A stretch of 64,000 nt of DNA, taken from contig CP075497.1 of the NCBI GenBank assembly GCA_021613535.1, positions 5,208,001 to 5,272,000 of the forward strand, written 5' to 3'. Positions within the stretch are counted from its first letter, which is position 1. Each line of letters starts with the position of its first letter. The notes under the pieces are model-generated. The model saw nothing but the letters and a program-made list of their open reading frames with translations. It searched no databases and was not told the origin of the DNA. The stretch comes from Adineta vaga. Taxonomy: Eukaryota; Rotifera. The translations under genes and the position numbers were made by a program. This document shows positions 46,030-58,668 of the stretch, one piece after another.

Positions 46030-48687
46030 AATAGACGAATATTATTTTCGTTTGAAAATAAAAGAAAAACTAACTGTCTTGTATACAAAAAAGATAACAA
46101 ATATCTGACAAAGATAAACATAAAAATTCATGAAAGATACATTGCCGACAGTTAAGAATTTCGTAATAAATGAAAACGATTGGTTAATAATTCTTTTAAT
46201 TCAACAAAATTTCCATTAAGCAAATGAACTACATAAAAACTGTTTTCTTTTTCTTCTCTTCAATATAATACATTAACTATAATGTATATTGTGTTCATAT
46301 TGATTTTAAAATCAGAATACCATATAAAATCTCAGATTGTTATTCAATCTTTTTCTTTTATATTTTCTTTTTTGACATTAATCATGTTCGTGTATGATTA
46401 AATACCTCTTCTCTTGCAAAGTACATATCAATCTCTATCCTACCATAATCATTTGCTGTCTCTTTCTGTCGTTTTGAAAAAAAAATCAAAATCAACCATT
46501 AAAGGCCGTTCTCTTTCTCACCTAGAAAATGTCAAATTCATTCTCTAGTACAATCGTCGATATTTATATCGGTCTAACAAAATGGCACCTGTTATTGGCG
46601 AAAATTTCTCTTCTTTCTTCTTTTACTCGTTATTTAAATATACATTTAAAACATTTTTTTTTCTTTCAATATGACAAATACAAATGTTGATTAAAATATA
46701 TATGTAGAGAATAAATAAACATTATCAATTAGAAATTCATATGAAATATTTGATTTTTTTTTATTCTTAAAATTTCATGTAGACAGCAAGAAGAAAAAGA
46801 ATTAATAATAACTAACACGATATGTAATATTGTTCGTTGGCATACACAGGTGTGTGTATAAGTAAAAGAGAAGGAGAGAAAGAGAGGTCCAAATGATGTT
46901 TATTTTCAAATGAGAAAGAAAGACTCGAAACTGAATCATATTCGTTTTTTACTATTCTATGCACAAGAAGAAGAAAAAAGCCAAGGGAAGCGATTTATCG
47001 ATTTTGTAGACGATAATCGTCTTTTTTCTTCTTGTTCTTCGAGTTCTTTTTTATATTGAAAAAAAACGAGAGATTTGACAGAAAAAAAAATGTATATATT
47101 CTGTATACAATCCATGAGAACAAGTCTAGGACTAGAATGATGTTAACTACAACGAAAGTCAAGTGTGGTATGTATATTGTTATTTATTTGTTTGTTCTAG
47201 TTTCTGTTACGTAGAAAATGTGTGGAGAAGACATTAGAATTTCAAGTGTGTTATTCAATAAGAGATATGTTAATAAATATTACAGTCTTTCTTTTATGTT
47301 AAAAGAAGAAGTGAGCATTACTTGGATTCTTTTATATAGATATATAACAGTTTATTGATTGATAGTAAACAACAAGAAACGGAAATTGAAACGTTCGTTC
47401 TGTTACTTTTTCTCTCAGATAGAATGAATGAGACTTTTTGATTATGCTTATTGCTAACAGAAGAAAAACAAAGAATGATCGAATGAATGTAGATGTGTAT
47501 AGAAAGTTTACCTGATTGAATTCTTTCGAAGAAATTTGTCTTCTTCCGCTAGCATATTGTTCTAATCATTCTCAAATAGCATGAGATGAACCGTTAAAAG
47601 TTGATTATTTATCAGAAGAAGAAGAAGAAGACTCATCGAACGTTGTCCATCATCAATTCGCTTGATTGCTTTACATAAACATTCGGTTAAGCTTTTTCTT
47701 CTGTCTGTTATGTTTTCATTTTGTTAAAGTGATTGCTTGTTTTCCAAGATTTATTATTTGTATCATCAAATACGACATGCTATATTAGTGCATGGCTCGG
47801 TTTTTTTCTCTCCCTCTCTCGATAGGAAATATCTTCATCTGTAATATACATATCTATACGAGTATTCTTCTGTCTGATTCATTGTTGCATCACAAACTCT
47901 ATGATACAAGTCGTATGGGGAGATATTTGAAGAAATGATATGTCAATGGATATGATTATAGAAAAAGAAAAGGAATATATTATTATCTCACGAGAGGAAA
48001 AAAACGAAGAAGAAAAAGAAGATTTATTTGTTTTCTTTTGGTTGGAAAGAGAGAGAGAGAGAAAAAGAAATTTGTTTCTACTTAAATTATCTGATTTATC
48101 ACATATGTTGAAGATATTTCCTTAAGATAGATAAGATCTTTTATATAAAATGATTTTCTTTATCTTAACCTAATTTATTCTTTCTACTAATGACTTTCTT
48201 TCTCGATAATATCATCGAAGAATTTTACGAATTTCTTCTTCGTTTGATCGTCGGTTTTTTTGTTTTCAAAAACAAGGAGAAGAAGCCAGATGTCGATCAT
48301 CTTCTGTCTCATTTTTCAATTAGATCTATATGTTGCTTCCGTTTGTTCTTTCAATTGATGTGTTGTTTTTTCCTTATACATATGAAAATATCGGGCAGTA
48401 GAATAACGCGTGCCTGTTAGACGATAATGATGATGAGCCAACGGGCTTGTTTGATTTCGAAAGAAAAAGAAAAAAACGATGGGCGTCTCGCCTTATGCTT
48501 CTAGTAGTACCAATAAATAGATGAGAAACGATTGCAGGAGAGAGAGAGCGAGTTTGCTTTTTCTCATCCTCATACAGAACAAAACTAATAAATCTTCCGT
48601 TTTTCTTCTCTCTCTCTCTCTTATCCTGTTGTACATATATCTTCTTTTTCCTCTATTTTCTATCTCATCATTTTTTCTTTTTGCTTG
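46030..48687. other. Intergenic 2.7 kb
   Basis: No supportable exon. AT-rich with purine-rich and CT-rich tracts. The CT-rich stretch at about 48600-48680 leads into the zinc-finger gene. Confidence 0.4.
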
Positions 48688-51127
48688 ATGATGATGACGA
48701 TGATGATCATTGAAGACGAGTACAACAAATCAAAGGAAGAAGACGAAGAAGAAGAAGATTCAGGAATGAATAGTGACAATAGTTTAACTGTGAAAGAAGA
48801 TGAAATTAATGATTTATCCATAACAAATAATAATCATCGAACAAATAATGAATCATCCAAATCTGTCAATCGAAGAAAACAAATTAAACCCAATCGGTAA
48901 AATTGGTTTCAATGATTAAAAATTAAATAAAACAATTTGTAATCATTTTAGTGTTACCAATGACGATGATATTCCTCCTTCATCACAAGAATTACTAATA
49001 GATGAAACAACTGGTAAGATAATTTTTATTCTTTATTTTATAAAACTAATTTTACAATGAAATAGAGTTAACCAATGATAATCAATCATCACCAAAAGAA
49101 GATCTTGCAAATAATGATAACAATACCAATCAACATTCTCGACAACAACAACAAGAAGCTTATTGTAATTTATGTGAACGTTCATTTTGTAATAAATATT
49201 TTCTTAAAACACATTTTGCTAAAAAACATGGTGGGTTAAGCATGATTTCTCCATTATCATTAACAGAAATGAACGATAATGTTAATGGATCATTGTCTCC
49301 ATCATCATCATTACCTTTATCAAATCAACAAGCCATATCTTTAATTACAAATCAGCAATCATCAATTGTTAACCCTATAAAATCGAATGAAAAAACGAGT
49401 GAAGATTATTGCGAGGTTTGTTTGATCAAATAGAAAATTTGGAGAACACAAAACTTAGATCTTTTTATTCTATCTATTTAGATTTGCCAGAAACATTTTT
49501 GTAATAAATATTATCTTCGTGTAAGTTTATTATTATTATTATCATCAATAGATTGTGTATTTGTTGAGATTACATTTTTTGTTCTTCTTTATCTAAGGCG
49601 AGTTGGTGTGTGTGTGTGTGTGTGTTTTTCTTTTCTCTCTAGTCGATGTTCTAATATCAATATTGAAAAGAGACATTGTGCTTAATAGTTGAATGTATGT
49701 GGACATATTGAAAAAGAGACGAGCTTATCTGACTTTTAATAAGCTTATTTAGTCAGAAGCGCAAACGAATGAATTTCAGTTCACATACAAATGTTTATTG
49801 AAAAGAGAGAAAATAAACAATTCGTTAGTAATGAGTATAATTGCTAGAAAGAAAGAAAGAGAGAAAGAAAGAAAACGAGGTCGAACGAATTACTTGTTAA
49901 TTTTATATAATATTTTTTTATAGAAACATAAAGGTGAATGTCATGGTGTTTATACAGATTATATTAAATCATTACAAAAAAGTACAAATGAAAGTCCAAT
50001 TAAAACAACTTCTAATCGACCATCACCATCTATTCAAAGTAAAGAATTTCAAATTGATTTAATTTCGTATTAATGTTCTTTTATGCAATTAGTTCCATCG
50101 AATCCTTCGAATACACTTCTATTAAATCCATTCTATCCTGGCCCATCGGATATTAAAAGTCTTTTTCCTATTCCATCATCACCAAATCTCACAATGAAAT
50201 CATCAACATCACCGACTCTTTCATTACAACGACCAATTCGTCGTTGTAATATTTGTGACCAAGAATTTCGTAATAAATCACTTTTTCGTATGCATATGAA
50301 TACATTTCATCCTAATGAAAAAAACAAAAAACCTGTATTAACAACTCCTCCAATGATATCATCAACAAATCTCGGATTTTTACCATCATTTGTCGATACT
50401 AGTAGTCAACTTGCACAAAAACTTGCTACTGGTCAAACACCACAAACATCCTATGGAATTATTAATGATTCGTATTTCACAGCGAAAATGGCAGATCGAG
50501 TTGTTTGTGAAATATGTAATAAACAAGTTTGTAATAAATATTTTCTCAAAACTCATAAAGGTAAGATGCGAAATAAAAACAAACTATTCAAAACTTTTGA
50601 TTTTAGCAAAAGTTCATGGTATAACAACAAATGAATCAAGTGAACAGATGAATGAAAATCTCGATAATTCAGATAATTATTGTTCATTATGTAAAAAGGA
50701 TTTTTCAACAAAATATTTATATCTTTTTCATATGCAAACTATACATAATGATACATCAGATCCAGCATATCAAACATTGATTCAGTTTATGAAAACAGCT
50801 GCAGCACTGAATGAAAATGCCAATCCATTTCTATCATTAGCCAATACGGAACAGTTAGATGATGAAGCTGATAGTAATATTGATACACTCAAACGTAAAC
50901 GAACTTCAAGTCAATCATCAACAGAAAATAATTTATCAACAAAACGTTTAATGTCTCCAACAGAATCCAATGCTGGTCTACAACCATTTCTAATCGAAAG
51001 TGAAGATCCGAAATTTTCGCATACATTTGTGCCATGTATGGTCTACTTACCTGTTATACGACGAGTGACAAAACAAGTGAAAATTAATTTAAGATTAAAA
51101 CCTGTAATAGCTGATACTTCTTCGTGA
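48688..51127 (+). CDS. C2H2 zinc-finger protein with five spaced fingers
   Basis: 587 residues. Exons 48688-48896, 48952-49013, 49066-49415, 49482-49520, 49924-50038, 50093-50560, 50607-51127. The N-terminus is acidic and Ser-rich. Five C2H2 fingers are scattered, not arrayed: CNLCERSFCNKYFLKTH, CEICQKHFCNKYYLRKH, CNICDQEFRNKSLFRMH, CEICNKQVCNKYFLKTH and CSLCKKDFSTKYLYLFH. Fingers 1, 2 and 4 share an unusual CNKYFLKTH core. Fingers 2 and 4 are split by introns. The linkers are long and low-complexity. The role is probably nucleic-acid binding; no orthologous family was recognised with certainty. The first Met of the Met-rich start is used. Confidence 0.87.
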
Positions 51128-53155
51128 CATTTTGTTTCCTTTGAAATGAATCTGTTATTTCGAACAAAAAAACCTTGTTATGACAAGATAGATACTCCTA
51201 TGCGCGTGTGTGTGTGTGTGTGTAGTTGCTGTTTGTTTTGGAAAATTTGTTTGACTCTCTTTCTTTTCTTTTTTTGTATCAAAATGTAAAAGTTTATACG
51301 AATGTTTAACTGCATCCGCATTATATTAATTTAGATAAATAGTCACTGAATCCTTGAAAATTTTCAAGACTTTCATTGGTCTATAACGACAATAATAAAA
51401 ATTCTTCCTTTTTTTTATAACTTATCGTTAACGAAGATCAAATCTGTCATTACTGATAAGATCAAACAATTCTTATTAACAGAAATACAGAACTATCGAT
51501 TGTTTACGAGAATAGTATTCGGTAAATGATTAATGTTTCCTTCTGTATTATAGTAATTTCTTCTTCGGTACTGTCGAGAAACAAAAATTGATTGAATTAG
51601 AAAAAGTTTCAACATCAATTAAGAGTAAAAGTGTCTGAGAAACCGAGATATTGGTGATAGTGACACATCTCAGATTTTTACGTCTAGATGTGAATTTTAA
51701 CAAAAACCATAGTCGGTATAGGGCACCTCATATCTAATACCAATATTTTCCTAATATTCTCTTCTATGAGATTCGTTGATAGATCAATAATCCAGTATAA
51801 AAGTTTTTTAATGCATACGAAAGTGTTACCTGTAATTGATGAAATCTACTATTTCAAAAACCAAACATTTGATGTACTTTCCAGATTTATTTTATTTCTT
51901 TATCTTTCTTCTAAACACTCTTTAAGTTTGTTAAAATTCATATGCATTGGGTTGCTAAATGTTGATATATGATATTTCTCATTCTATATTATAACTCTTT
52001 TTCGAGTATATCATATTATAAAAACCGATATTTTATTCTCCTCTCTGTGCTATTTTAACTGAATGAGTTATGGATGAGATTTAATCATCTTGTGTTGTTG
52101 CTGGCGTACTAGCAACAAACAATGAGTGTTGACGCGCGGAAACGGTGACTTTTCTAGAGCTTTAAGATCAGTTCCAGAAGTTTCCATTCGATCTGAATCA
52201 TCGTCTTGGGTGCAGTATTATGACATTTAACCAAATTCGAAGACTTGGTAAGTTCCATTCGATCCTTACAGTTATTGTTTAACCTAAAGCCATTAGCTAC
52301 AAACAATGTACCGATGTTGTATTTTAAGTAAACCGTCAGCACAGATGGAAGAAACGTATAACGTGCTAGGATTTGCTATTTCTGCTCTATCGTTATACAT
52401 GCGAAGAAAAGGAAATTCTCTATCGTTCTATCTCGTATATTTATATAACAACAGAAAGAACAAGTCATTCATAGTGTGCCACAAGTGTGATTCATATTTC
52501 TTCCATTTCTAATCGAAACTATATTGTTTACTTGATCAACAATAACGTCTTACAGCTTTCTATATCTTATACTATTAGAATTCTGCTATATTATGTTATG
52601 AGTCTAATACGAAGTTACTGGCATCTCAAAATCGAATTTTAACTATACTTGTTTGCTAAGATATCATCATATTTCAAAATACTGTTACTCTAAAGAGAAT
52701 AATTTTGAATTATAACTTATCAATGTATTTTTTTCTTGTGCGATGATACACAGTGTATACTAGTGGATACAGAAGAGCTTTGGAACCGTCTTAAATGAAA
52801 AGTATATACAGTCAAAAATGTATAATGAGTTATTGTTTCGACATTTCTACTGAATATAAACGATCGATCTCGATATACTTCAAACGTCAGTATCTGGTTT
52901 TCTCAGACATTTACTCTTAAAGATCAATACAAGTTATAAAGAAATAATAAGATATCTTCTATCTGTTGAAAAGAAAGAAGTTTAAATATGATTATCGTAA
53001 TGCATAATTATATTATAATATGTATGTTATCTATCGAAACAATTATATGAATTATTGATATTGAAGAGAATATTATCTACGCTAATTCTCATTGCAATCT
53101 ATACTATAATTTTTTATTAAAATAAAATTGAAATTATAGAAAAGAATAGACTAAA
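51128..53155. other. Intergenic 2 kb, convergent spacer
   Basis: Between the convergent zinc-finger and Kir genes. An 8-bp inverted repeat (TTGTTGCT...AGCAACAA, 52095-52118) and a repeated TTCCATTCGATC at about 52183 and 52252 are visible. No exon is supported. Confidence 0.4.
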
Positions 53156-54426
53156 TTAAGCATTAACGCGTACTGGCACATCATGTTCAATTACAGTAGA
53201 TTTTCTTTTTCGTCTTCTTCGTCGATGAATTTTATCTGATAAGACTGGTGCAAATAATTTTGGTCCTCGTCCTTTTCCTGTGTATATATCCATATTAACT
53301 GGTTCAAATTCTTCAAATGATGTCATATCAAAATTCACTTTTCCGTCACTTAATACAAAACTTGTTTGTTTAAAACGAAAACCCCAAAGAATTTCTCGTG
53401 GTTTGTAACTTGTTCGATATTGACATGCATCACCTGTTGATTCCATTGTACCTTCTATTAGAACAACAATTTCAAAAGCATCAGCACCATTTCCGTCGGA
53501 ATTATAAAGTTTCAATGGTGATATAGGATATAATGGTGATGATTGATCAATCTTATGTTCAATTACTAATGGACATATTAACATTAAATTTGTATTCGAT
53601 GGATGTACAGCCATATCGAAATTTTCAACTGGTATTACATCACCTGATCTTGTTGGTTGTAATTTATAATAAATCACTCGAATAGCAGGACGTGTTAATT
53701 GAGTAACAATATTACTTCCTGAAATCAGATGACAAATTTACTTAATATTGTATATATATATATATATATATGAATAATGTTTTACTGACCAACTTTAAAC
53801 ATAAAACATAATTGTCCATCACGTGGCGCAACTACAGCTCGCTCACTAAACGTGATAACTTTCATTCTTTGTTTTGGTCGAGCTAATTTATTAAAAACAA
53901 TACCACCCACATAAATTGTTATTAAAGCACCACAAGCAGATTGAATCATCAACAGAATTACTCCGGCTTTACATTCATCATTAACATGTCGATATCCATA
54001 ACCAATTGTATGCTGAGTTTCTAATGAAAAGAGAAAAAAAGCAAGAAAACTATTTCCAACATTAACAAGACATGGCCGATGATCAGTATTGGGACGAAGA
54101 TGATCCGGTCGAAAATCTCCATTATAGAATGCAATGACATACCAAATAAATGCAAATAATGTCCAACTGATGAGAAAAACAGCCATGATTAATGATAAAA
54201 CTGATATCCATTTAGCTGATATTAAATTTGAATACCAATCTGCACATGTCCGACTCCAGACAATTGGTCGATTTTGTATGAAAATATCTACACGACCGGA
54301 TTTGCAAACAAGCCTATCCGGTTCCCATAAACTTTTTGAATTGAAAAACGAAACCATTACTGACAGTTTGACTGACTGCCAGTGTATTTGATGATTACAT
54401 CCTTTACTTTCCTTTCTTTCTTTCAT
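53156..54426 (-). CDS. KCNJ: Inward-rectifier potassium channel (Kir)
   Basis: 399 residues; exons 54426-53790 and 53718-53156. There are two membrane helices around the pore. The filter reads TIGYGYR (140-146), where most Kir channels have TIGYGFR. The lipid-contact region ARPKQR follows helix 2. The cytoplasmic domain is well kept: APRDGQLCFMFKVG, QSSPLYPISPL, FEIVVLIEG, REILWGFRF. The helix 2 residue equivalent to the rectification-controller Asp of Kir2.1 is Thr170 (QSACGALIT). The 71-nt intron contains a 21-nt TA run. The start MKERKES lies only 115 nt below the PLAC8-like gene. A later Met (24) before VSFFNSKS is an alternative. Confidence 0.93.
53751..53771. repeat. (TA)n run inside Kir intron
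   Basis: About 21 nt of TA repeat making up a third of the short Kir intron. Confidence 0.9.
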
Positions 54427-54541
54427 TCACTTTCGCATGATAAATCATTCATGCATAAAAAAAAATCATGTGCTCGCTCACGTTGAGACTTATTTATTAT
54501 CACTTCATAAAAAGCAAAGGAAAATTATATGCATTGGCGTA

Positions 54542-55106
54542 TCACAGTCCTTGAAAATCGAGTTCATTATACATTTGTATAGCTGCGCAACAGGGAAAAA
54601 AGCACATGATAAATGCATCTCCACCAACTCCACCCTAAACAAAACAAACAAAAAACAAACAATAAAGAAAAACAATCATTCTTTTTCATACTCGAATTCG
54701 AAAACCTGTTCGAATTTTAGTTCTTAAACCAGTGTTTCCTATTGAAGAAAAAAGAAAAAGGAAAAGATCATAAATAAAATTTTGAATTTTATTCACTAAC
54801 CTCCGGGTAAACACCCAGTACATAGACATTCATTTGTACGTGAATGTAATCTACACATAAAACATGGAAAACACCAATGAGCATAGCAACCTAAATAGAT
54901 ATAAAATCTTTCGTATAATTTCATCATTTTTCTTCATCTTAACCATACAAGTTCCAACATCAGTACAACAACCACATACAGCTGTATTCCATTCATTTTC
55001 AAATGACCAAACATTTCCAGTTGGTTGTGTTTGTACTGTTCTATAAAAAAAGAATGTTAATAATCAGTTTATATTTTAAATAAGAATTAATTCTATCTTA
55101 CACCAT
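54542..55106 (-). CDS. PLAC8-family cysteine-rich protein
   Basis: 108 residues in five small exons: 55106-55102, 55040-54949, 54890-54801, 54738-54692, 54634-54542. The order of motifs is that of PLAC8/cornifelin: W in EWNTAVCGCCTDVGTC, then CYAHWCFPCFMCRL, an RT-R--Y/F-R segment (LRTKIRTGFRIRG) and a terminal CFFPCCAAIQM. Family members are small membrane-associated Cys-rich proteins. Animal roles vary and plant relatives affect metal tolerance and cell size. Exon 1 supplies only Met-Val, so the start is the least certain part. It lies head-to-tail upstream of the Kir gene with 115 nt between stop and next start. Confidence 0.85.
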
Positions 55107-56682
55107 ATTGATGAGCAATTTCTTCGCAAAATTTTCAACTTAAATCAAGATGTAAAAAGGACTTTTAGTGTCTCAAATAGTTTCTGATTTCTGCACCTGT
55201 TGTTGTAGTTGTGAGACAGTGTATACAAACAGTGATTGCTGTTATAATGCCGGAGCGTAGGTGATTAAAAAATAAGAGAAAATAAAATTTGCTGCAATAA
55301 AGTAAAAGAATTTTAGAGATGAAGGAAAAAAAGAAGAAAAGAAAAGAAACGATTTTAAATGTATAAAAACAACAGAACTGTATGTTTATTTTGTCATCAG
55401 AAGAGCAACTGCTGTAACACCCTTCTTTGTTGTTTCGTTCGAAGGTGTTTTTGTCATGAAAAGAAATATGGAACAAAACATTCCTTTTCTTCTTGTTTAT
55501 TTTTTAATATTGAATATTAGATAAATAAATATGGCAAACATTAAAAAACAAAATCCGTGATATAGAGAATATAACATTTCAATGTACATCAAACATGATC
55601 AGTTGTTGTTTTTTTTTGAATGGCAATAAATCTTAATACTATCGTTTGTTTCTACATATATATTTTATTATATAACAAATTTAGATAGATTATATCACGT
55701 TTAGATCTCTTGTGAATAGTAAATGACAACATTGATGTTGATCGTTAGAATAAATATGAGACAAACAAGAAAATAATCATTCGTAGTATAGGAGATATTG
55801 AAATTTTCATTTTCATCAATCAATCCATTGTTTCTTATCTTGATGATTAATCAAAATGATTTAGTAAATATCAATCTATTGTTACTCTGGTCAATCGAAG
55901 GAATTAGCTTGTCTACTATTGTTTCAATCTTGATTAAAATAACTTGATGAAGACTCTTCGTCCTTTTCTTCTTTATACAAAGAAAGAAATGAACATGTTG
56001 AATTATCATGCAAGTGTACATCTCATTGTTTTTTCAATCTCACATTTTCATGATCATGAACAAGTGATAAGATGAGTTCATTTGTTCTTTTTATTTCGTT
56101 CTCTTTGTTAAAATGTACATTGAGTTGAGCTTTTACTTGATAGATATGTATATTCTTGTTGTGGTATTAAATGCGAAGGTGAATAATCTAGTACAGCACG
56201 ATAGTCGACAAAGGCCAAATGAAATTCTTTCATAGGATGAAACAAAAGAAGTTGTTTCGTAAACATTCGTTTTTCCTTTTCTTTTTTTTTTTTTTTTTCG
56301 TAAAAGGTGTCGAACTCAATTCGCAATACAATCATTATTATTCTACATTTATCAGTAGGATAATGGTCAGAACGAAAAGAAAATGATGTCCAGAGGGCAA
56401 AAGGATAGAAAGAAAGAAAAAGAAGAGAGAGTTCTAATCACTTCCAATAAACAAGGAAAAAAGAGAAGTCGTAAGTAAATAGCAAAGTAAAGAGAAAGTG
56501 TACATCATGTTCAATAGACAGGATACACTCGTTTATATGTGTATGTAGATCTAATTTTGAATACATTTACTAACGCGTACTTATATCTATTCATACAGAT
56601 AGATAGATTGATAGATGTATGAACAAAAAACATCTCAAGACATCACTTTCTGATTGATTTGATTTGATTACTAAACAAAACA

Positions 56683-56742
56683 ATGCAAGTTATTCTTCTT
56701 CCAAGATCAGTTCTTCATACCAATCAATTTTGTCCTATCCCT
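56683..56742 (+). other. Candidate alternative first exon of CLIC (20 codons)
   Basis: ATG followed by 20 open codons (MQVILLPRSVLHTNQFCPIP) and then a strong GTAAGT donor, phase 0. It could join CLIC exon 2 at 57470 in frame. There is no transcript evidence; this rests on splice phase and donor quality. Confidence 0.35.
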
Positions 56743-56919
56743 GTAAGTACACAGATGTGTTTTGTCATCGATACATTATAGTAAAGTCGTATCTATATAT
56801 ATATATATACATATGTCATTACGTAGTATAAAACCATTTGACTTTCTTTTCGCTTGAGTTACGCTTATTCTATGATCGTTATATATACATTCATCTGATC
56901 ATTGTTCATATTATCTATC

Positions 56920-56943
56920 ATGCATAGCAAAGCTTCATCGTCA
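56920..56943 (+). other. Candidate alternative first exon of CLIC (8 codons)
   Basis: ATG plus 8 open codons (MHSKASSS) before GTAAGT, also phase 0 relative to CLIC exon 2. Very short, so chance is a real possibility. Confidence 0.22.
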
Positions 56944-57374
56944 GTAAGTACCTAATATTCAAAGATCGGTTAAAGTTTAACAAAGATAATTAGTATTTGT
57001 CTTCTTTTGTACTCATTTATAATGTAAATTGAACAGATCTGAACTACCAATTCTGTTTTTTTTTCTGCATAGAAACTACATGTTCGTAGTTAAATAGATA
57101 GATATATATATATGAGGCATAGAATGCAAAAAATGTTATTTGACTTCTTCTTCTTCTTCATTTTTTTTCTTATTTTATTCGAGTTTAAGTATATAGAGAT
57201 GTGAGTATTCTTCGCGTCAAATAAAGAAAAGAAAAAAAAAGACATTTGTTTGCCGAGGTTTTTTATCATCAGGTGACACGAATTTTTTTTACTTCATATA
57301 ATATATACCTTCGTACGTGTCCTCCAAAACGAAAATAATAGTGAAAAGGGAGAGAGAGAGAAAGTGAGGAAATA

Positions 57375-58252
57375 ATGGCAGATGATAGTGATGATGAACA
57401 GTTTGATCCTGTAAGTTGACTTTTAGAATTTTAAATAGAATGAAGTTCATTTGCCCTTTTTCCTTTCAGCGAACACTTCTAAATGACGGAGATGATCAAA
57501 AACTTCATTTATTTATTAAAGGTAAGATGAAAAATCTTATGATATGATGTCTATAGTTTTCTTTTCTAGCTGGCCGAGATGGTCGATCAAAAGGTGCTTG
57601 CCCATTTTGTCATGATGTATTCTTAAAATTATTAATTAAACGTGAAGCAGATAATGATTTTAGTTTTGATGTAATAACAATTAATTGTGCCAATCCACCA
57701 AAAGAATTTAAAGAAATATCGAAAAAATTACCAACACTTGTTCATGGTGATATTGTTTTAAGTGATGTCGATGATATTGAAGATTATCTTGATTCATCCT
57801 TTCCAAATTATAAATTATCTCATCGAGATCCTGAAGCATTTAAAATTCAATCAAATGTCTTTACACGTTTTACTTACTTAATTAAAGATGTAACAAATAA
57901 TCCTCAACCATTATTCGATGAATTAGAAAAAATCAATGCATTTCTTCAACGTCGTGGAACGAAATATATGTGTGGAAATGAAATAACAGGTTTAGATTGT
58001 TCACTATGGCCAAAATTACAACATATTCGTGTAGCAATTGATTATATTCTACGTTTACCAATTCCAACTGAATTGACAACTTTATGGAATTATCTTAATT
58101 CAGCTTATGAACTTGATGCTTTCGTTAAATCTTGTCCATCTGATCAAGAAATTGTTTTACATTGGATACGACGTGAAACATCATCGAAAGAGTATTTACA
58201 ATTAACAAAAGAAGAACCACGATTTTCTTTTGATATACCTCAACTAAATTAG
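57375..58252 (+). CDS. CLIC: Chloride intracellular channel (CLIC) family protein
   Basis: 256 residues; exons 57375-57410, 57470-57521, 57570-58252. GST-like fold. The N-terminal thioredoxin domain has KLHLFIKAGRDG then GACPFCHDVFL, the place of the redox-active cysteine. Here the motif is CPFC, with a second cysteine. The cis-proline region PTLVHGDIVLSDVDDIEDYL is conserved. The C-terminal helical domain carries MCGNEITGLDCSLWPKLQHI, the family's L-x-G-x-x-L-T-x-A-D-C-x-L-x-P-K-L analogue. CLICs switch between soluble and membrane forms. A poly(A) signal AATAAA lies at 58438. The acidic first exon MADDSDDEQFDP may be one of several alternatives. Confidence 0.93.
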
Positions 58253-58668
58253 GTTCAAATTATGATTGATTTATCCTTTTGCTTTTCTTCAATTCTATCG
58301 TGTGTTTGTATTATGCGTGATTTTCGTTATTTTTTGCTTGTTCGAAAACAAAAAAGACTAGATAAGTGCCATGTTGGTCACGCTATTTTAATTTAGTCTT
58401 TGTGCAGTGCAATTATCGCTTTTTTGTATTTCGAAATAATAAAAAATATAATTTTAATCGAAAAATCTATGAACATAGTTCAATTGATTGTTTTATAAAA
58501 TTCGGAAATTTTATTTATGTCAATTATGGCTTCGAATCCATGGAAACAATCATATCTAATTAGTCGAAAGCAGAAAAAGCATGTTTTGATTAATTATTTT
58601 TCTCAAGCTGTATTTCTAACACATACACAGATATCAAAATAATTGTGTGATTAAGAACAACGATAAGA
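58253..58668. other. Short spacer
   Basis: About 415 nt, containing the CLIC poly(A) signal at 58438-58443 and the upstream region of the next plus-strand gene. Confidence 0.45.

Larger units (their letters stand above)
55107..57374. other. Spacer with candidate alternative first exons of CLIC
   Basis: About 2.3 kb. Mostly AT-rich without coding signal. Two short ATG-led frames end at good donors in phase 0, matching the phase of CLIC exon 2. They are at 56683-56742 and 56920-56943 and are listed separately. Confidence 0.45.

Noticed and set aside
47940-48420. Two plus-strand frames upstream of the zinc-finger gene
   Set aside because: Composition is repeat-driven (GA-rich, T-rich) and they lack splice connection to the downstream gene.
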